Source of the DNA: Evansella sp. AB-P1
Lineage (GTDB): Bacteria > Bacillota > Bacilli > Bacillales > Salisediminibacteriaceae
DNA: 64,000 nucleotides
Assembly: GCF_029688925.1 (NCBI RefSeq)
Contig: NZ_JARUKY010000005.1
Span: forward strand, 62,001-126,000
Direction: 5' to 3'
Shown here: positions 60,223-64,000 of the stretch, in pieces
Layout of the letters: each line of letters begins with the position of its first letter
How positions within the stretch are numbered: position 1 is the first letter of the stretch
Notes under the pieces: model-generated
Seen by the model: the letters and a program-made list of their open reading frames with translations, nothing else
What the model was told of the DNA's origin: nothing
Database searches by the model: none
Translations under genes and position numbers: made by a program

Positions 60223-61756
60223 GTTCATTTTGTTCTTCTTGTTTTCGCTTTTCTTTAGGATAATTGTAAATAATGTCAAAATCCTTGGTCGTTAATGTTT
60301 CTTTTCGAAGTAAGCATTTCGTTGTAAGAACGACTTGCTCCCTAAGCTCCTTCTTAAGAAGTAAACAGACCTCCTTATAATAAGTGGCAAGGACTTCATT
60401 AATTGCATGGTAATCTCCTTCCCCTTCAATTGTACAAAGCTGATTTAACATACCGTACTTCGTCAGCATATTGTTCACAATCGTTGTGGCTACCTTTAAA
60501 TCCTGCTCTGCACCGTTCGTAACAGAACCGTAAAATACTTCCTCAGCAGCTCTACCTGCGAGTAAAATTTTCACTTCACTTTCAAACTCTTCCTTTGTCA
60601 TAAGAGAAGGCTCATGGTTATAGGATTTTACAACCTTTCCAAGAGAGTTTCCCTCTGGGAGAATCGTAATTTTTTGAATAATATCATGTGGCTTTAAATA
60701 CTTCGTTACGACAGCATGTCCTGCTTCATGAACCGCTACAATCTTCCGTTCTTTTTCTGTAATTATTTTCTTATCTGTAATACCGTTTGAAATTTTATCT
60801 AAGGCTCTGATTAAATATTTTTGGGTTGCTTCTCTCTTATTATCTCTGGCAGCTAACAAAACAGCTTCATTTACAAGCTGTTCTAGTTGGGCAGGGGAAA
60901 ATTGGTACGTTAGCTTACTAATAGCTGAAAGTTTGATATTGTTGGAAAAACGACGATTACCTTGTGTCGTTAAAAATTGAAGTATGTGAAGTCTTGTTTT
61001 TTCATTCGGTAAATCTACTTTTATTTTTTTCTCTAATCTTCCAGCACGAATCAAAGCAGGATCAAGATGGTCCATTTGATTCGTTGCTCCAAAAACAAAA
61101 ATTTCTTCGTCGTTACGAAATCCTTGGAGTTCAACGAGTAGAGCATTGACCGTATTATCATATTCTCTGCTTTGGAAGGATCCAGATCTCGTATTTCCAA
61201 TCGCATCAATTTCGTCAATAAAAATAATGCATGGTTGATTCTCTCTCGCAAGATTGAATAGCTCTCTTGCTCGATTTGCTCCTTGTCCTACAAACTGGTC
61301 AACAAAATCACTGCCACTCGTTGAAATGAAAGACATACCACATTCACCTGCTACTGCCTTTGCAAATAACGTTTTCCCTGTTCCAGGGGGACCATATAGT
61401 ATCCCACCCTTTATCATATTTGCCCCAATAGCTTCATATTTCCTAGGATTACTTAATTGGTCAATTATTTCTACTAGCTCTTCCTTTACGTAGTCATATC
61501 CAGCTATATCCTGGAATGTCGTAGTCGATTGAGTTAATTCAAAAGAAGGGTTTACCTCATCTTCTCCCTTATTCTCATTCCTCTTTTCATTTTTAACTTT
61601 TCTATTTGCTTTCTTTTCTACTAAATAGGCTAAACCATATAAGGATAGAGTGATGGCGAGCAAAGATAAAAATAGCACGACTAAAAATTCAATGTTAAAA
61701 ACCCTTATTGCAATGTCTTGTAATTTATTTAAAAAAGCTTCATTGTTTATCATCAT
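60203..61756 (-). CDS. FtsH-like membrane AAA+ zinc protease
   Basis: About 517 residues, shorter than housekeeping FtsH (about 640). One N-terminal membrane helix (about 22-45: IEFLVVLFLSLLAITLSLYG) replaces the usual two helices and periplasmic domain. AAA+: Walker A GPPGTGKT (about 122-129), Walker B CIIFIDEIDAIG, arginine finger region LDPALIRAGRLEKKI. Protease: HEAGH (about 343-347), GRAAEEV, and the third zinc ligand in NGAEQDL. All catalytic residues are present. ATG at 61756 follows AAAAGGAG by 8 bases. It ends in a polyglutamine-like LQQQLA. In operon with three proteins unlike FtsH partners, so this is a specialised paralogue with its own substrates. Confidence 0.9.
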   Translation of the reverse strand: MMINNEAFLNKLQDIAIRVFNIEFLVVLFLSLLAITLSLYGLAYLVEKKANRKVKNEKRNENKGEDEVNPSFELTQSTTTFQDIAGYDYVKEELVEIIDQLSNPRKYEAIGANMIKGGILYGPPGTGKTLFAKAVAGECGMSFISTSGSDFVDQFVGQGANRARELFNLARENQPCIIFIDEIDAIGNTRSGSFQSREYDNTVNALLVELQGFRNDEEIFVFGATNQMDHLDPALIRAGRLEKKIKVDLPNEKTRLHILQFLTTQGNRRFSNNIKLSAISKLTYQFSPAQLEQLVNEAVLLAARDNKREATQKYLIRALDKISNGITDKKIITEKERKIVAVHEAGHAVVTKYLKPHDIIQKITILPEGNSLGKVVKSYNHEPSLMTKEEFESEVKILLAGRAAEEVFYGSVTNGAEQDLKVATTIVNNMLTKYGMLNQLCTIEGEGDYHAINEVLATYYKEVCLLLKKELREQVVLTTKCLLRKETLTTKDFDIIYNYPKEKRKQEEQNELQQQLA

Positions 61757-61777
61757 AAAAAACACTCCTTTTTACGT

Positions 61778-62176
61778 TTAATTTTTGGCAAAGATAATAT
61801 TTGCATTCACTCTTTCATTCAATGAGGGAATCTCTCTTTCTCTTATGTTTCTTTTCGATGTGTCCTTTAGTACATCAAAAAACTCTTCCTCTAATTTGAA
61901 CGTGTACGTAATGGCAATAATTCCAAAGAGAAACTTTCTTTTTACAATTAATGTATTAGAACAAAATAGTACACTACTTTTCCATTCACTGATGATTAAA
62001 TTCACTAATAGAACAATAAAAGCTACTAACAAACTGTACGGTAAAGAGGAATTAACAATTTCATATTCCTCCATAGCAGTGTGCAAAAGAAAATATGCAA
62101 TAAACCCTCCATATACTAGAGCTATCTTTTGATTTGTTAATTTTAATTTCCCTTTATAAGTGGATTCTGTCAGCAT
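61778..62176 (-). CDS. Small two-helix membrane protein, first gene of the operon
   Basis: 132 residues. Two hydrophobic helices (IALVYGGFIAYFLLHTA, LPYSLLVAFIVLLVNLII), then a beta-rich cytoplasmic part (SSVLFCSNTLIVKRKFLFGI, ITYTFKLEEEFFDVL), perhaps PH-like. GAGGAGGG precedes the ATG. It is 21 bases from the FtsH-like gene and could be its membrane partner or recruiter. Not a recognised family. Confidence 0.65.
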   Translation of the reverse strand: MLTESTYKGKLKLTNQKIALVYGGFIAYFLLHTAMEEYEIVNSSLPYSLLVAFIVLLVNLIISEWKSSVLFCSNTLIVKRKFLFGIIAITYTFKLEEEFFDVLKDTSKRNIREREIPSLNERVNANIIFAKN

Positions 62177-62253
62177 TCAAAACCCTCCTCTTATATGTTC
62201 ATTTGGAATATTTACTCTCTTTTTCAAAAATGGTGTGACTGATATACTAATAC

Positions 62254-62259
62254 TATAAT
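62254..62259 (+). promoter_or_regulatory. -10 box of the WYL gene
   Basis: A perfect TATAAT, preceded by the weak -35 TGGTGT at 17 bases. The 139-base divergent space 62177-62315 must also hold the promoter of the minus-strand operon. Confidence 0.45.
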
Positions 62260-62315
62260 GTGAATGTTTAGCTTGAAATAGGGTAAAAGTATTCCGACTT
62301 TGAGGAGATTGGTCC

Positions 62316-63659
62316 ATGGGAAAAGAAAATTTTAAAAAGCAGCAGGAAATTATAAGAATGCTTTTTGTAGATAGTGGAGTATATAGTCGTGAAAAATTTT
62401 CAAATATGCTAGGAATTTCCATTGATAGTTATGATAAAGCGAAGCTAGAACTTATAAAGATGATGGAACAGGAAGAGGAATTCGAGGACTGGTTTACTTT
62501 TAGAAATAAACATGGAAATCCGCAGTTAAAATACGACTACTATAAAATAACCGATAACTATTTAACACTTTTATACCGAACAAAATCTATAACTACAAAT
62601 GAGTTACAACGATTTATTTTTCTATTAAAAATTCTTCATCAACAGATTCGGAATCAAGATAAAGATTACTTAGAAAGAAAAGAAATAAAAGAATTGTTTT
62701 TTACAAATTTACGAGATTCTAAAGGAAATCCTCTCGACATTGATAATAAAATATTAAAAAGTTACTTGGATTACCTAGTAGAAGTTGGTTATATTCAAGC
62801 TGTGAAGGTAGGACGATCCTTCAAATACTCTATAAATAACTCTTTATATGAGGCGTTAACTAAAGATGAATTAATTGATTTATATTATTTCGTTGATTAT
62901 GTATCGAGTACAGAAGTACCTTCAGCACAAGGTTATTTACTACGTGACACGTTAAGAAACCATCTTATTCATTCTTGTAAAATTGAGGAACAAGCATTGG
63001 ATGCATATATCTATAAATACAATTACTTTGGTAGAATCTTAGATGAATATATTGTGCTTAAGTTAATGAATGCCATCCAACATAAACAAATGGTTAAAAT
63101 TAGTTATTATCCTGTTAAAATGAAACGGAAATATGCCAGCATACAGAATGAGGAAATATCATCTAAACAAGAAATAATTACTCCAATTAGGATTGTTTAT
63201 GATTACCATTATTCAAGATGGTATTTAATTGCATACAAAGATGGTTCCGAAGATTTGATGAGATATCGAATAGACTTTCTTTTAGATGTTGAAGAAAAGA
63301 GGGCTGTGTCTTTAAATCAATTTGAAATGTTACAAGAACAGTGTGAAGAGGAATTAGACCATAGCTGGCTAGTAGAGCATAGAAACTTAGTTAAAGTAAA
63401 GGTGAGATTTTACTTTGATGCATTGAAAAACAACAATAACTTTATCAAGAAACGTGTTTTACAGCAAGGACAATGGGGTGTAATTTCTGAGGAAGATAAA
63501 GACTCTTTTGTTTTTGAAATTGAAGTTAACGGCACGAAGGAAATTAAACCTTGGATTCGAAGTTTCGGATCTAGTGCAGAAGTAATTGAACCAATTTATT
63601 TTCGAGAGGAATTTAAAAAAGAGTGGGAGGTTATTCAAAGCTATTATGAATCTTTTTAA
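62316..63659 (+). CDS. WYL-domain transcriptional regulator
   Basis: 447 residues. The N-terminus is helical with a likely winged helix (MLFVDSGVYSREKFSNMLGI). The WYL domain starts near residue 245: LDEYIVLKLMNAIQHKQMVK, ISYYPVK and ITPIRIVYDYHYSRWYLIAY followed by RYRIDFLLDV; the C-terminal extension ends WIRSFGSSAEVIEPIYF (WCX type). WYL proteins usually bind a nucleic-acid or nucleotide ligand and repress nearby operons. GAGGAG lies 8 bases before the ATG. It is divergent from the FtsH-like operon and overlaps the next gene by 14 bases. Confidence 0.9.
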   Translation: MGKENFKKQQEIIRMLFVDSGVYSREKFSNMLGISIDSYDKAKLELIKMMEQEEEFEDWFTFRNKHGNPQLKYDYYKITDNYLTLLYRTKSITTNELQRFIFLLKILHQQIRNQDKDYLERKEIKELFFTNLRDSKGNPLDIDNKILKSYLDYLVEVGYIQAVKVGRSFKYSINNSLYEALTKDELIDLYYFVDYVSSTEVPSAQGYLLRDTLRNHLIHSCKIEEQALDAYIYKYNYFGRILDEYIVLKLMNAIQHKQMVKISYYPVKMKRKYASIQNEEISSKQEIITPIRIVYDYHYSRWYLIAYKDGSEDLMRYRIDFLLDVEEKRAVSLNQFEMLQEQCEEELDHSWLVEHRNLVKVKVRFYFDALKNNNNFIKKRVLQQGQWGVISEEDKDSFVFEIEVNGTKEIKPWIRSFGSSAEVIEPIYFREEFKKEWEVIQSYYESF

Positions 63660-64000
63660 AAAGGTACATAACTACGAATTCCAAAGGCTTTTAAAAGGAG
63701 AACTATCTTATACTGAATATGATAACCAAAGGTTAAAGATAGAAACTGGCCCATTTTTACCAACCAACGATGAGTTAAAATGGCTCCGTTATTTTTTAAA
63801 TAAAGATGAAGGAACATATTTTCTTGGACAGACTAGTCATGAAAAATTAATTGATTTATTAAAATGTAAATCATGGACCGATTATGAGTCTTTCATTATC
63901 CAAAAGGGAAAACCAGAGGAGTATTATTCATGGAACAATGATCATAAACAGCTTAGAAAGCTGATCATTAATAAATGCATGATGGAACTATCGTATGAAA
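63646..64000 (+). CDS. Second WYL-type regulator (partial, cut by window end)
   Basis: 118 codons visible, MNLFKKVHNYEFQRLLKGEL onward, open to the end. The last part, HKQLRKLIINKCMMELSYE, looks like the start of a WYL domain, as in the first gene. Its ATG overlaps the end of the first WYL gene, so the two are probably co-expressed and may act as a pair. The ribosome site is weak (GGGAGG at 15 bases). Domain call is from a short stretch only. Confidence 0.65.
   Translation, partial: MNLFKKVHNYEFQRLLKGELSYTEYDNQRLKIETGPFLPTNDELKWLRYFLNKDEGTYFLGQTSHEKLIDLLKCKSWTDYESFIIQKGKPEEYYSWNNDHKQLRKLIINKCMMELSYE

Overview
The window looks like chromosome of a low-GC, Gram-positive spore former of the Bacillaceae, probably a salt- or alkali-tolerant one. 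The signs are strong AGGAGG-type ribosome binding sites with many TTG/GTG starts, a Leu T-box leader, catabolite-responsive (cre-like) sites, small YtzC, YjcZ and CBO0543 type proteins, Asp/Glu/Asn-rich lipoproteins and a TRAP carboxylate transporter. No rRNA, tRNA or CRISPR array was seen.

Layout. 1-18.1 kb is mostly housekeeping: an orphan sugar-binding lipoprotein, YihY, PurU, an ABC ATPase, a DsbA/FrnE-type oxidoreductase with an in-frame UGA at its first catalytic cysteine, a HemD-like protein, an FNR-box-linked hemerythrin, GuaC, an RNase H protein, a carboxypeptidase and TopB. 18.1-24 kb has ThiM, T-box-controlled LeuA and a concentration of mobile-element debris: an internally deleted TnpB with its right end, an orphan IS605-like palindrome, a short MITE and dispersed hairpin repeats. 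24-32 kb has a uracil-DNA glycosylase, PepV, a glutamine-amidotransferase-like hydrolase, a glycerophosphodiesterase/transporter pair and a fumarylacetoacetase-family hydrolase. 32-39.6 kb is a sugar-acid (D-galactonate) island: TRAP transporter with a cre site, AraC regulator, EamA transporter, DgoD and a KDPG-type aldolase, but no sugar-acid kinase. 40-50 kb holds an ECF sigma/anti-sigma pair, a frameshifted AraC-GyrI regulator, a 52-bp tandem repeat array, a ComEC-like lipoprotein, D-cysteine desulfhydrase, an MFS pump and YetF/Nudix genes. 50.9-54.7 kb is a sugar ABC transporter operon beside a decayed GH13 alpha-glucosidase.

54.8-64 kb is the least familiar part. A four-gene minus-strand operon encodes a small membrane protein, a short FtsH-like membrane AAA+ zinc protease, an unrecognised 304-residue protein, and an 803-residue protein with a Cys-rich N-terminus, TPR repeats, coiled coil and a HEPN-like R-x4-H C-terminus. 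It is divergent from two overlapping genes for WYL-type regulators, the second cut by the window end. A lectin-domain lipoprotein lies just downstream as its own unit. AAA+ protease, possible HEPN RNase and WYL regulators together suggest a stress-response or phage-defence-like module; this is inference from domain company.

The two best leads are this 56.8-64 kb module and the candidate selenocysteine-containing FrnE protein at 5988-6632, which has a hairpin 28 nt after the UGA that fits the bacterial SECIS pattern.
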